Shown in pieces: positions 25,386 to 34,908 of a stretch of 64,000 bases of DNA (position 1 is the first letter of the stretch; every line of letters starts with the position of its first letter). The stretch covers positions 30,397 through 94,396 of the forward strand of contig JAAYYU010000191.1 of NCBI GenBank assembly GCA_012515235.1. Reading direction: 5' to 3'. Position numbers and translations under genes: made by a program. The notes beneath the pieces are model-generated. The model did not search any database, had not been told where the DNA came from, and saw only the letters and a program-made list of their open reading frames with translations. Source of the DNA: Candidatus Anammoximicrobium sp. Lineage in GTDB: Bacteria > Planctomycetota > Planctomycetia > Pirellulales > Pirellulaceae.

Positions 25386-28241
25386 TTAGTCTTGATTCCG
25401 GGCGTTGGCCAGCGGTTCTCCGCGGACACACAGCGTGACTTCGGCGCGGGCCGACGCGGCGTCGCCGGGCGTGCTGGCAAACCGCACCCGGTTTTCGCCC
25501 GCAGCAATCCGCAGCGTTCCTTGCGGAGCGACTTGCCCCAGCACGTCGCCGTTGGGGTCGAAGTGGCGCACGCCGCCGGACCAGTCGCTCTCCAGGTACT
25601 CGTCGGGTTGCAGCGACACCGGGAACACCTGCTTCTGGCCACCCGCCTCCAGGGTTGGGGAAACCAGCGGCAGAGCCCGTTCCTCTAGCGCCTCGATCCG
25701 GCCGATCCAGCAAGCGGCCTTGGCGCCCGGCGGCAGGCCGTTGAAGTACACATGGCACTGCTTGACACTGTTGTACACGTTCCTGCACGTGTACATCAGG
25801 TCGGTGAACCGGTAGGGCCACTTGTAGTCGAAAAAGCGATCGTCTTCGGGCGGGTCGAGCACGATGTAAGTCCAACCGCGATTTTCCAGTGGGATGTAGT
25901 GGTCGCGTCTGCAATCGGTGCCAGCCAGTTGCACATTGAGAACGCCGCCCTGTCCCTCGGTGCGAATCCACAGACCCAAGCGACGGTGCTTGGTCAGGTT
26001 CAGCGGCTGGGGAAACGCCAGCGTGGCTTGGCACCAAGCGGACCGCGACGTGCCGCGGTTTTCGACCCGATAGCAGAACGCGCCGCCGCCGTCGGGCGAC
26101 TTCTCGGCCGCAGGCTCGACGCTTTGCACAAGCTCGGCTGCGGCGGATCCGGCCGGCTGGAACGGGAGCCCGGCGGCCGGGTCGGCCAGCACCAGATTGC
26201 CTTTCGATCCGAACGGCGCCAGGGCCGTCCGGGCGCGGATGCGGACCCACGGCGATTGCTCCCCGTGCGGGTTCACATACGTCCATTCGCTCCGTTCGGG
26301 CCGAGCGGCGTCGACCACGCGCGGCGGGCCGAACTGCAACGGCCGCAGGTCCCAGCCGCCATCGGCCGCACGCTCCAAGACGTGCTCCGCCATCGGCCGG
26401 CGGAGTTCCGCGCAGGCCGCCTCGGTGAAGTAGTTGCGGCGTTTCAGTTCGTCGCACGTGCGGATGATCTCCCGCATCTCCGGCATCCGCTTGTTGGCCG
26501 ACAGGTTGTTGGCGTGGACGCTGAACGAGATGGGAGCCTTGCCGCCCAGGGCCTTCAAGCACAGCAGTTCGACCTCGTCGGGCGTCACGGCGTCGGTCGC
26601 CACGGAGTGCGTGTGGGGCGCGAACCAGCCCACGTCGCCGGTCAACAGGTTCCGCGCCCAGCCGGCCGGGTTCTGGCCTTTGAACCGCAGCGTGTACGCG
26701 CGGCGGCCGAAATAGATCGGGTCGTAGCTGGGGCTGCCCCGCGAGATTACGTGCCACGACAGGTGCGTGTAAAGGGCGTTGCCCTCCAGGATCACGGGCT
26801 TGCGGAGCCGCGACTGGACGCCCAGCGCGATCCGGCCCTGGTTGCGCCAGTGCGGCGGCTGGACCGCGACCTCCTCGCCGCCGTCGAAGTACGACATATC
26901 GGCCCCCACTTCGTTGAACACGTGCGCGATGCGGTCGCAGATTTCGTCGATCATCGTGCTGTTGACATCCGGACAGTACACGGTGTGGCCCCAAATGGGA
27001 AAGCAGTTCAGCAGGTGGCCGACACGGGTCCCTTCCGCGTGCGCGACGACCGTGGTCTTGTGCAACCCGCGTTGGCACTGGGCGAAGCCGTTGGGCGTGA
27101 GCTTCTCGTAGCGGACGATTTCGCCCTCGATGTACAGATCCCCCTTCTCCGGCCAGCCGCCGGCCGACTCCCGCACGCGGATTTCGGTGCTGGTTGTATC
27201 CAGCGGAGCCGCCAGCGTCGCGTGGCGGTTCTGCAGCAAGCGCGGATCGGCCTTGGGCGTAATGTAGGGATCGTTTTTGGAGCCCCAGCCGACCATGCCC
27301 TGCATCACGTGCATGCCGAGTTGCATCCCGGCGGCGTGAACCTTGTCGGCCACGGCCTTGAGGCCCGCCAGCCCGTCGGGGAACTGGGCCGGGTTGGGCT
27401 CGTACGACGGCGTGCTCCGCTCCCAGAAGATCTCGATACAGCCGAACCCGCCCCGCGCGAACTCGATCACCTGGTCGATGTTCTGCTGGTTCACGCCGCC
27501 GCACATCAGGTAGGAGGCGAACCGCTCCGGCGCCCGCTTGATCCACACCCCGTTGATCGTCGGGTGTGGCAGTCCTTGCTCCAACTCGACGGTTTCGATC
27601 GCGTCCAACAGCTTGCTGGCCGGTTCCGGTCCGCCGGTCGGCACGCCGATGATCGCCACCTTGGCCCCCACGATGCCGTACTCGCGGTACGCCCGCGCCG
27701 TGGGCACGCCGTGCGAGCCGCCGTCGGTACGGTCGTTGCAGGCCAGCACGCAGGCCGCAAAGCGTTCATCCCACGCCGCGTTGACCAGCGCCCCAACGTT
27801 CTCGTTCATCTTCACGCGCAGGTTGCACAACTGGAGCCAATCCAATTCCCCGCCCGACACGCCGGTCACGGCCAGCGTGAAATACCGCCGCCGGATCTCG
27901 ACCTTGGCCGTGACTTGGCTCGGACAGTCAGCAAAAGAGACGCTCAGCACGTCGCCGTTCAATTCGACCTTCGACGCAGCGAACGTCTTCTGCCCTTGCC
28001 CCGCCACCATGAACGGCGCGCCCGCTTGGGCATAGTCCTGCTTGTCAGCCAAGTTGACCAACGCCCGGTTCTTCCCGTCCGTGCCGATCTCGTACCGGCA
28101 GACCTCATTCTCCAGCGTCACCGCCTGTCCCGCAAGGCGCGGCGCCGCCGCAGGCTCGGCAGGCTCGGCGCGTCTCGCAGCCAGCAAAAATGCGACGCAA
28201 CCGAGCGTTACAACCGCAATCCGAACACATCGCTTCGACAT
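25386..28241 (-). CDS. Large secreted protein with TIM-barrel-like (glycosidase-like) core, unknown function
   Basis: Signal-like MSKRCVRIAVVTLGCVAFLLAARRAEPA; GGFGCIEIFWERSTPSYEPNPAQFPDGLAGLKAVADKVHAAGMQLGMHV resembles a clan GH-D-like barrel. Confidence 0.6.
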   Translation of the reverse strand: MSKRCVRIAVVTLGCVAFLLAARRAEPAEPAAAPRLAGQAVTLENEVCRYEIGTDGKNRALVNLADKQDYAQAGAPFMVAGQGQKTFAASKVELNGDVLSVSFADCPSQVTAKVEIRRRYFTLAVTGVSGGELDWLQLCNLRVKMNENVGALVNAAWDERFAACVLACNDRTDGGSHGVPTARAYREYGIVGAKVAIIGVPTGGPEPASKLLDAIETVELEQGLPHPTINGVWIKRAPERFASYLMCGGVNQQNIDQVIEFARGGFGCIEIFWERSTPSYEPNPAQFPDGLAGLKAVADKVHAAGMQLGMHVMQGMVGWGSKNDPYITPKADPRLLQNRHATLAAPLDTTSTEIRVRESAGGWPEKGDLYIEGEIVRYEKLTPNGFAQCQRGLHKTTVVAHAEGTRVGHLLNCFPIWGHTVYCPDVNSTMIDEICDRIAHVFNEVGADMSYFDGGEEVAVQPPHWRNQGRIALGVQSRLRKPVILEGNALYTHLSWHVISRGSPSYDPIYFGRRAYTLRFKGQNPAGWARNLLTGDVGWFAPHTHSVATDAVTPDEVELLCLKALGGKAPISFSVHANNLSANKRMPEMREIIRTCDELKRRNYFTEAACAELRRPMAEHVLERAADGGWDLRPLQFGPPRVVDAARPERSEWTYVNPHGEQSPWVRIRARTALAPFGSKGNLVLADPAAGLPFQPAGSAAAELVQSVEPAAEKSPDGGGAFCYRVENRGTSRSAWCQATLAFPQPLNLTKHRRLGLWIRTEGQGGVLNVQLAGTDCRRDHYIPLENRGWTYIVLDPPEDDRFFDYKWPYRFTDLMYTCRNVYNSVKQCHVYFNGLPPGAKAACWIGRIEALEERALPLVSPTLEAGGQKQVFPVSLQPDEYLESDWSGGVRHFDPNGDVLGQVAPQGTLRIAAGENRVRFASTPGDAASARAEVTLCVRGEPLANARNQD

Positions 28242-28348
28242 GACAGTTTCTCCTCTTTTGACGTCCATTGATAGCAAGGGCAGGCCGCCCTGTCCAGCGC
28301 GAACAGGTCCGCGCGCCTCAGGCATCCCGCGGAAAACAGTCTATCCAT

Positions 28349-28442
28349 GCTGACAAGCAGCGTGGGGGCCGAACGCGTCGCGGGGAGGGACGACGTCTGG
28401 TCTTGAACATGGCTCCACGCTGACAAGCAGCGTGGGGGCCGA
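28349..28442. repeat. Two direct copies of gctgacaagcagcgtgggggccga, 70 nt apart
   Basis: Copies at 28349-28372 and 28419-28442; the second sits in ccacgctgacaagcagcgtgg, a 7-bp-stem hairpin. Confidence 0.75.
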
Positions 28443-28594
28443 AATCCGGGAGGTGGTTTTGGCTACCGTCGCAAGGATCGCGGACTGCGGAAGTCGCCAC
28501 TTTTGCCGGTGCCCCGATTGCGTTTCTCTGACGCCCGGCTATGCTGGCCTGCAATCCCAAGAGTTACTACGTTCTTAACCATAAGGAACTCGAC

Positions 28595-29527
28595 ATGCCA
28601 CGGAAACTTTCTGTCATCTCGCCGGACTGGTGGGACTATACGACGTTGGACCAGGAGATCATCGAGGACGCCGCGCGGCTCACGCCGGAGAAGATGCTGA
28701 AGCTTTCGCGGCCGGGCTTCAAAGTGATCCTGTACGATACGCTTGAGGACTTCTATCTCGCCGAGGCCTTGGAGTACATCCACGCTTGGAAGCAATCCAC
28801 GGAGGACAATCCGGTCGGCATCTGCGGTCCCATTGGGCCGACGGAACAGTTGCCGCTGGTCGTGCGGCTGGTCAACGAGTTGGGTTTAATTATCCGCTCC
28901 GGGCATTTCTGGGGCATGGACGAGTGGATCTTGGACGGGAAGGAGATGCCGGTTTCACATCCGTTGTCCTTCGAGCGTTGCGACCGCGCCATGTGCCTCA
29001 GCCGAATCGACAAGAAGCTCCGCATGCCGGAAGCAAATCTGCATTTCCCCAAGGCCGACACGCGGGAGTATCGCGCCAGTTGGGAAACGGGCGTGCGTTG
29101 TGCGGTGATGCAGGGCGGCCAAGGCGATGTGAAGCATTGGGCCTTCAACGATCCGCCGCGGCGCAAGGGCAAGTGGAAGGACAATCCGCCGCCGCCGGAG
29201 GAGTACCGCAAGCTGGCGACGCGCATCGTCGATCTGCATCCGCTGACCGTAGCGCAGAACGCGCGCACCAGCGGCGGCGGCAACATCTCGCTGGTGCCCA
29301 CCCAAGCCATCAGCGTCGGCCCCCAGGAAACTTGGAAGGCCGAGAAGGTGTCGATCTGGCACGCCGGCACGCACGACAACGCCTTCGGCCAGCGATTGAC
29401 GTGCCTGATGATCTCCCAGGGCCTTCCCGATTCGGCGGTGCCGATGTCGCTGCTGGCCGACCATCCCAACGTGCAGTTCAACTACTACCGCGGCGGGATC
29501 GGTTCGTGTACGATCGAGATGCATTGA
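28595..29527 (+). CDS. Glucosamine-6-phosphate isomerase/deaminase-like protein
   Basis: [57 protein letters not shown]; NagB/6PGL-like layout. Confidence 0.6.
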   Translation: MPRKLSVISPDWWDYTTLDQEIIEDAARLTPEKMLKLSRPGFKVILYDTLEDFYLAEALEYIHAWKQSTEDNPVGICGPIGPTEQLPLVVRLVNELGLIIRSGHFWGMDEWILDGKEMPVSHPLSFERCDRAMCLSRIDKKLRMPEANLHFPKADTREYRASWETGVRCAVMQGGQGDVKHWAFNDPPRRKGKWKDNPPPPEEYRKLATRIVDLHPLTVAQNARTSGGGNISLVPTQAISVGPQETWKAEKVSIWHAGTHDNAFGQRLTCLMISQGLPDSAVPMSLLADHPNVQFNYYRGGIGSCTIEMH

Positions 29528-29563
29528 GAGGCGGGCGGGCTTCCAGGCCGGCGCTCACCGCGC

Positions 29564-30742
29564 TCAGTCCGCGGGGCGCCGGCGAGCGATCTTGGGCAGC
29601 GTGATGGCAAAGGTCGTGCCCGCTGCCGTCTCGCTGCGGAATTCGACCTTGCCGCCCAGGTAGCGTTCTCCCAGCAATTTCATGCTGTGCGCGCCGATGC
29701 CCCGGCCGGATTTGGCCTTCGTGCTGAAGGACCGTTGAAAGACCTGAGCCTGGACATCAGGCGGCATCAGGCCCGGATTGTGGACGCTGAATACGACGTC
29801 TTCTCCGCGTTCCACACAGCGGACGGTGACCGTCTGGCCTTGGGGGATCGCCTCCAGGCCGTTTTTGATCATGTTGCCCAGCACGCGTCCCAGCAAGCGC
29901 GCATCGGTCACGATCTGTCCCGGCCAGATTTCGGCCAGCGCGATCGCACGGGTGCGGGCCACCGGGTGCCGGGCGTACGTCTTCTGCAAATGCTGCAACA
30001 GATCGCGCGCCGCGACCGGCTGAAAATCGGGCTCTAATTCGCCGGATTCGGCGTACGTCAAGTCGCGTTGGGCGCGGATCTCTTCGACCAACTCCTCGGA
30101 CAGCTGAGCCAGTTCGGCCAACTCCTCGTCCTCGGGTGAATCCCGCGGCACGCGATCGCGCAGCAGTTCCGTGTAGCCTTGAATGCTGCCGGCCGTGTTC
30201 ATCACGTCGTGGAAGAACAGGCGAGCCAGGACCGCCAGCCGCTTCTGATCGCTGATGTCCTTCGCCACGCAGATCGTAAACCGTTCGCCGTCCGCCCTTA
30301 CCGCCGTCGCGCTGACTTTCAAGTCCAGGGCCGCCCCGCTCGGCTCGGCCAGCGAAATACGGCATTCGCGGGTCACGAAGCTGTCGTTGCGCTGGCTCTC
30401 CAAAACCGCCTGCACGGCACCGCACAGCGAGCAGTCGGGGGCCGTGCCGCAGCCGTCCGGACCCTGCGGCACGTTTTGGCAGCCCATCAGTTCTCCCAGC
30501 CGTTTGCCGAGCACGGACGGCAGTTTGCAGTCCAGCGTCTCCAGCAGCGCCCGATTGGCCGCGACAATCTGGCGGTGCTCATTCAAGATGACAACCAGGT
30601 CCGACATCGCGTCGATCGTCCGCTGCAGCAGCGGAATCGAGGCGACCAGCGTTTGTTTACGTTCGAATTCCTGCGGCTCATCCCGCCCCGCCGGGGCGAA
30701 ATACGTCGTCACCGGCAACTCAGACCCGTCAGAGTCGCTCAT
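29564..30742 (-). CDS. PAS-domain sensor histidine kinase
   Basis: PAS-like N-terminus; H-box LARLFFHDVMNTAGSIQGYTELL; HATPase NMIKNGLEAI and GRGIGAHSMKLLGERYLGGKVEFRSETAAGTTFAITLP. Confidence 0.88.
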   Translation of the reverse strand: MSDSDGSELPVTTYFAPAGRDEPQEFERKQTLVASIPLLQRTIDAMSDLVVILNEHRQIVAANRALLETLDCKLPSVLGKRLGELMGCQNVPQGPDGCGTAPDCSLCGAVQAVLESQRNDSFVTRECRISLAEPSGAALDLKVSATAVRADGERFTICVAKDISDQKRLAVLARLFFHDVMNTAGSIQGYTELLRDRVPRDSPEDEELAELAQLSEELVEEIRAQRDLTYAESGELEPDFQPVAARDLLQHLQKTYARHPVARTRAIALAEIWPGQIVTDARLLGRVLGNMIKNGLEAIPQGQTVTVRCVERGEDVVFSVHNPGLMPPDVQAQVFQRSFSTKAKSGRGIGAHSMKLLGERYLGGKVEFRSETAAGTTFAITLPKIARRRPAD

Positions 30743-31144
30743 TACCTTGTCCTCTCGAAATCTGGATCACCGAGGCTTGCTTGCCCAGCCAACGTGCTTT
30801 TCCCCGACTTACCGGCAGTGCCTATTATGACACGCAAGCCGCTCGAAGTCATCGGCAGATGATCACGCCCGGACGACGCCGCGATTGCCGTAAAACCGGG
30901 GAGAGATCCGGACTGGCGTTTCGCAGGCAGCCGGGCAGCCGAAAAACTGATCTTGCCCGGATTGGCTCGATGTTTCAAAATGCGGCCCTGCAAGTCGCAA
31001 GGAAATGATCTCCACTGCTCGTCTCGTCGCGGACCAGCCGGCATGATGCCGGGCGATTGCTCGCGTGGCAAGGTACGCTCGTTCCTCACCTGCTAGGGAC
31101 TTGGCGGCGCCTGGCCTCGGCAAAAATCATAAGGAGATCCGTCC

Positions 31145-31918
31145 ATGCTCGTGCTCACTCGCAAAGAAGCTGAAAAGATCCTCTTACCCACGCTGGGCGT
31201 CACCGTCGAAGTTCTGCGCATCCGCGGCAACAAGGCGCGGATCGGCATTGATGCGCCGGCCGAGATTCCGGTGGTGCGGCAAGAGTTGTCGGGGTTGAAA
31301 TCGATTGAATTCACGGCGGACGTGCCGGCGTCCGTGCAACTCAGCCGGTTGCTCCGCGCCGTCCGGCAGCGAATGGACCGGGCCGCGCTATCGCTGAATT
31401 TGTTGCACCGCCGTTTGGAGGAGTGCGGCGACAGCGAGGCTTTGCAGCTCGTGTTGGACGTCTTTCGCGAACTGGAGTCGCTGGACCGCGACGCCGGGGA
31501 AGCTGTCGAGTCTTCGTCGTCGCCGGTGCCTCGCGCTTTGTTGATCGAAGACGACGAGAACCAGCGTGAAATGTTGGGCGGATTCCTTCGCCTGAACGGT
31601 TTCGACGTCGCGTCGTCCTGCGATGGCCAGGACGCGTTGGACTACCTCTCGCTGCACGCTCCACCCGACGTCGTGCTGTTGGACATGGTGATGCCGCGCC
31701 GCGACGGACCGTCGTTTGTCAGGCAGGTCCGCGCCACGGAGGGGCTGTCGCATCTGAAGTTATTCGCCGTCAGCGGCACGGATCCGGCTTCGCTGGGCGT
31801 GACCACAGGCGTCGGGGGCATCGACGGCTGGTTTCCCAAACCGCTTGACGTGGAACATCTGGTCCAGGTCATGACGGAGGAAGTGGGACCTGGGGCGGCC
31901 TTGAGCGTAGCGACTTGA
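31145..31918 (+). CDS. CsrA-domain / response regulator receiver fusion protein
   Basis: N-terminus MLVLTRKEAEKILLPTLGVTVEVLRIRGNKARIGIDAPAEIPVVRQEL aligns to CsrA; C-terminus RALLIEDDENQREMLGGFLRLNGFDV...VVLLDMVMPRRDG...FAVSG...FPKPLD is a canonical REC domain. SD AAGGAG upstream. Confidence 0.9.
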   Translation: MLVLTRKEAEKILLPTLGVTVEVLRIRGNKARIGIDAPAEIPVVRQELSGLKSIEFTADVPASVQLSRLLRAVRQRMDRAALSLNLLHRRLEECGDSEALQLVLDVFRELESLDRDAGEAVESSSSPVPRALLIEDDENQREMLGGFLRLNGFDVASSCDGQDALDYLSLHAPPDVVLLDMVMPRRDGPSFVRQVRATEGLSHLKLFAVSGTDPASLGVTTGVGGIDGWFPKPLDVEHLVQVMTEEVGPGAALSVAT

Positions 31919-32050
31919 TCCAGGGCATACTCCAGGGATACTTGCCGCCAAGTCGAATTGGAGAGGCGTGGCGCAAAGGCCGGACGGGGACAAGCGCTGC
32001 GCGAAAGGGGCCGCGTTGCACCGCCGCCGCGGACTTGGGACCGGCCAAGC

Positions 32051-32932
32051 TCAGAACTCGCCGACCGGCTCGCCGTCGTTCCTCGCCGCCAGCCGTTCCA
32101 AGGTCGTCCCGTCGATGGTCTGGGAGATCAACCGCACCGAGCCATCTGCCAGAACGAACTGTGCGCCGCCCGGATGCTGGCTGGAAAACGCTTGCTCGCC
32201 CGCCCCGTTGATACACCAATCGGGTTCGGCGTTCAAAAACCACGCGCTGTCGCTCAGCCACAGCGTGTTTTCCGTCGGGCCGCGCATCCCGGCCCAGATG
32301 GCGCCTCGTTTGCCGGTCGGGCCGGGATCGAGCCGGCATTCGCCGGCCGCCAGTGTCTGTGAGGAGCCGTCCGTGATGTGTTCGACTGAGACGTGGCTGT
32401 TCACAAAGAAGGCGCCATTCTGGCGGATCAGGAGCGCGTGCGAAGTGACGAGTTGGGTTTCGTTGCCCAGCACGCCGCGGTAGCTGGACTTGGCGTGGCC
32501 GCTCTTGTGGTGATTCAGGTTGGGGCCGGTGTCGGCCGGACAGACGAAAACCGGCAGCACCTTCTGCGTCTGGTCATTGGGCGTCGTGGCAAACGGCGCT
32601 CCGCCCCCAAACTCGGCCGACATCACTTGAAGGTCGTCGTACAGTCCGTTTTGCTCCAAGTGGGGCAGCAGATACGTCGTCCACGACCAACTGGGCAACC
32701 AGCCGGTGGCTTCGCCGAGGAACGCGGGGGGAAACCCGCTGTGGACTTCGTGATAGTGGTGCAGGGCGATCCCGATTTGCCGCAGATTGCTTTTGCACTG
32801 GGCCGCGCGAGCCGTGCCGCGAGCGGCCTGGACCGCGGGCAGCAGCAACGACACCAAGATCCCGATGATCGCGATGACAACGAGCAGTTCGACCAACGTA
32901 AAAGCCGCAGGTCGCGAACGTCGTCCGTTCAT
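32051..32932 (-). CDS. DUF1559 domain-containing prepilin-type N-terminal cleavage/methylation protein
   Basis: AFTLVELLVVIAIIGILVSLLLPAVQAARGTARAAQCKSNLRQIGIALHHYHEVH, planctomycete DUF1559 signature. Confidence 0.95.
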   Translation of the reverse strand: MNGRRSRPAAFTLVELLVVIAIIGILVSLLLPAVQAARGTARAAQCKSNLRQIGIALHHYHEVHSGFPPAFLGEATGWLPSWSWTTYLLPHLEQNGLYDDLQVMSAEFGGGAPFATTPNDQTQKVLPVFVCPADTGPNLNHHKSGHAKSSYRGVLGNETQLVTSHALLIRQNGAFFVNSHVSVEHITDGSSQTLAAGECRLDPGPTGKRGAIWAGMRGPTENTLWLSDSAWFLNAEPDWCINGAGEQAFSSQHPGGAQFVLADGSVRLISQTIDGTTLERLAARNDGEPVGEF

Positions 32933-33056
32933 CCCAGCGTCCCCCCTGCGAAAGCTGGAGACGAAAAAAGGCCTGAACTACCGGAGGCCCAGCGCCAAGC
33001 GTGCTTGAGCCGCATCACTGACCTGTCAACATATCCCAAACCGCAGACAAAGTCCA

Positions 33057-33246
33057 CTAGCAGCCGACGGGAAACTGACACGGAAAGTCGCTGTCTACGA
33101 TGGCACGGTCGCGCGAAATGGGGTCAGGCTTACAGAATTCAATTTTGGCCGAGCAGCGTCGTGGGACATGGCTGGCACCAAACTCGGCCAAAATTGAATT
33201 CTGTAAGCCTGACCCCAGCGCCGAAACCGTGACTTCCTAAACGACG
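33057..33246. repeat. Dispersed palindromic element, copy 2 (right end apparently truncated)
   Basis: Arms 33120-33152 / 33184-33216 identical to copy 1; left flank gaaactgacacggaaagtcgctgtctacg related to copies 1 and 3. Confidence 0.85.
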
Positions 33247-33274
33247 CCGCCCGCACTCCGGCCAGCGGTGGGCG

Positions 33275-33754
33275 TCAGCCCGGGGGTGTCCGCGCAATCG
33301 CGCCCAACGTCGCGCCGGTCGCCGCCACGTAGTCCTGGGGCGCCAGGAGGATTTGCGTGCCGCGGATGCCGGCCGAGACGGCGATCGTCGCATACAGAAT
33401 GGCGGATTCGTCGAGGTACACCGGATAGTGCTTCTTGCACGCCAGCGCCGTGACGCCTCCGCGGATGTATCCGGTCAGCGATGGCAACTGACTGACCGCC
33501 GCCAACTCCATGCTGCGATTGCCGGACAATCGCGCCAGGGCCTTCAGATCCAGTTCCTGATCCCCCGGCACCACAGCCAGGACGACGCCGTGCTTGTCGC
33601 CCTTGACCGCCAGCGTCTTGAACACCTGCTCGGCCGGCAGCCCGATTTGGTGGGCGACTTTGACTGCCCGCAGGTCGTCGGGATCGACCTCGTACTCGCG
33701 CAGTTCGTAGGCGATCCCCGCCTTGTCCAGCTGACGTGTGGCGTTGGTTTTCAT
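33275..33754 (-). CDS. ybaK: Cys-tRNA(Pro)/Cys-tRNA(Cys) deacylase YbaK-like
   Basis: MKTNATRQLDKAGIAYELREYEVDPDDLRAVKVAHQIGLPAEQVFKTLAVKGDKHG...GYIRGGVTALACKKHYPVYLDESA. Confidence 0.85.
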   Translation of the reverse strand: MKTNATRQLDKAGIAYELREYEVDPDDLRAVKVAHQIGLPAEQVFKTLAVKGDKHGVVLAVVPGDQELDLKALARLSGNRSMELAAVSQLPSLTGYIRGGVTALACKKHYPVYLDESAILYATIAVSAGIRGTQILLAPQDYVAATGATLGAIARTPPG

Positions 33755-34088
33755 GAGCCGGTTGCCAAGTTGGCCGCTTCTGACTGGCTCGGAGTTGGAG
33801 GTTGGTCTCCGTTTTCGCCTTTCTCCGACAGGCTTCGCCTGAACGGCGATCTTATCGATTCGGACGTCGGGCGACAACGGGACGCGGGGCTTTGCGCGCC
33901 CGCCTGGCGAGTCTTCGTCGTGGAACGGAGTTCATTTCCTGTCGCACGGGTTGAGCGCCGTGCTACCCGTTTTCGTGTCTTGATTTCCGGCTCGCTTGGT
34001 TTGGCAAGCCAAACTTTCGTCCGTCTGCGATCGGACTGACGTCCGCCCTACTCGGGTTGCGGCCGAAGGCCGGGTTGGGCTAAGTTAG

Positions 34089-34883
34089 TTGGCGTTGAAC
34101 ACGATGCGCGTCTCCCTCGCTCCAGTGAAAGGGCCTGCCGTGTTGAAAGACGTTTTGCCCGCCAAAAGCATGGTCATCTCGGTCCTTATGTGCTGTGTCG
34201 TGCAACTCGGTGCGGACGTGATTGGCGAAGTGCGCGCCGGCGATCCGGACGTCGTGTTTTACCGGATCAAAGCGAACAAGATCCTGTTTTTGGGCAACAG
34301 CATCACTCGGCACGGTCCCGCGCCTGCGATCGGCTGGCTGGGCAATTGGGGCATGGCGGCCAGCACGCAAGACAACGACTACGCGCATCGGGTCTTGAAG
34401 GCGATCGCGCAGGCCGCGGGAAGGGAACCGCAAGCGATCATCGCCAACATCGCAAGTTTCGAGCGGCAGTACACGACCTACGACGCCGATTCCGCGTTGG
34501 AAAAAGAACTGGCGTTCAAGCCCGACCTCGTCATCGTCGCGATGGGCGAGAACGTGCCCGCCTTGACCACCGAGCCCGCGCGCACCGCGTTCCAGGCGAG
34601 CACGAACAGGCTCTTGAGAAGATTGCGGGAGAACAGCAATCCGGTCCTCGTCGTGCGGAGCTGTTTCTGGCCGGACCCGGCCAAGGACGCCATCCTGAAG
34701 CAAGCCTGCGAGGAAGTCGGCGGGGTTTTTGTTGAAGCCGGCGCGCGTGCCAAGGACGAGTCGTATTTCGCCCGTTCGGAACGTCAGTTTTCCCATGCCG
34801 GCGTCGCCGCCCACCCCGGCGACCGCGGCATGAAGGCCATCGCCGACGCGATTCTGGAGGCGCTGAGGACAAAGCAACCGTGA
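34089..34883 (+). CDS. SGNH/GDSL hydrolase family protein
   Basis: KILFLGNSITRHGPAPAIGWLGNWGM; C-terminal GVAAHPGDRGMKAIADAI (DxxH-like block). Exact start uncertain. Confidence 0.75.
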   Translation: MALNTMRVSLAPVKGPAVLKDVLPAKSMVISVLMCCVVQLGADVIGEVRAGDPDVVFYRIKANKILFLGNSITRHGPAPAIGWLGNWGMAASTQDNDYAHRVLKAIAQAAGREPQAIIANIASFERQYTTYDADSALEKELAFKPDLVIVAMGENVPALTTEPARTAFQASTNRLLRRLRENSNPVLVVRSCFWPDPAKDAILKQACEEVGGVFVEAGARAKDESYFARSERQFSHAGVAAHPGDRGMKAIADAILEALRTKQP

Positions 34884-34908
34884 GCAGTCAGTACGCGGGC
34901 CAGGGTCT

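Noticed and set aside
25348-27546. 732-aa minus-strand ORF
   Set aside because: Same strand as, but out of frame with, the 25386-28241 protein; Arg/Pro/Gly-rich frame-shadow composition.
25752-28271. 839-aa plus-strand ORF
   Set aside because: Antisense shadow of the secreted barrel protein at 25386-28241, which has a signal peptide and structured sequence.
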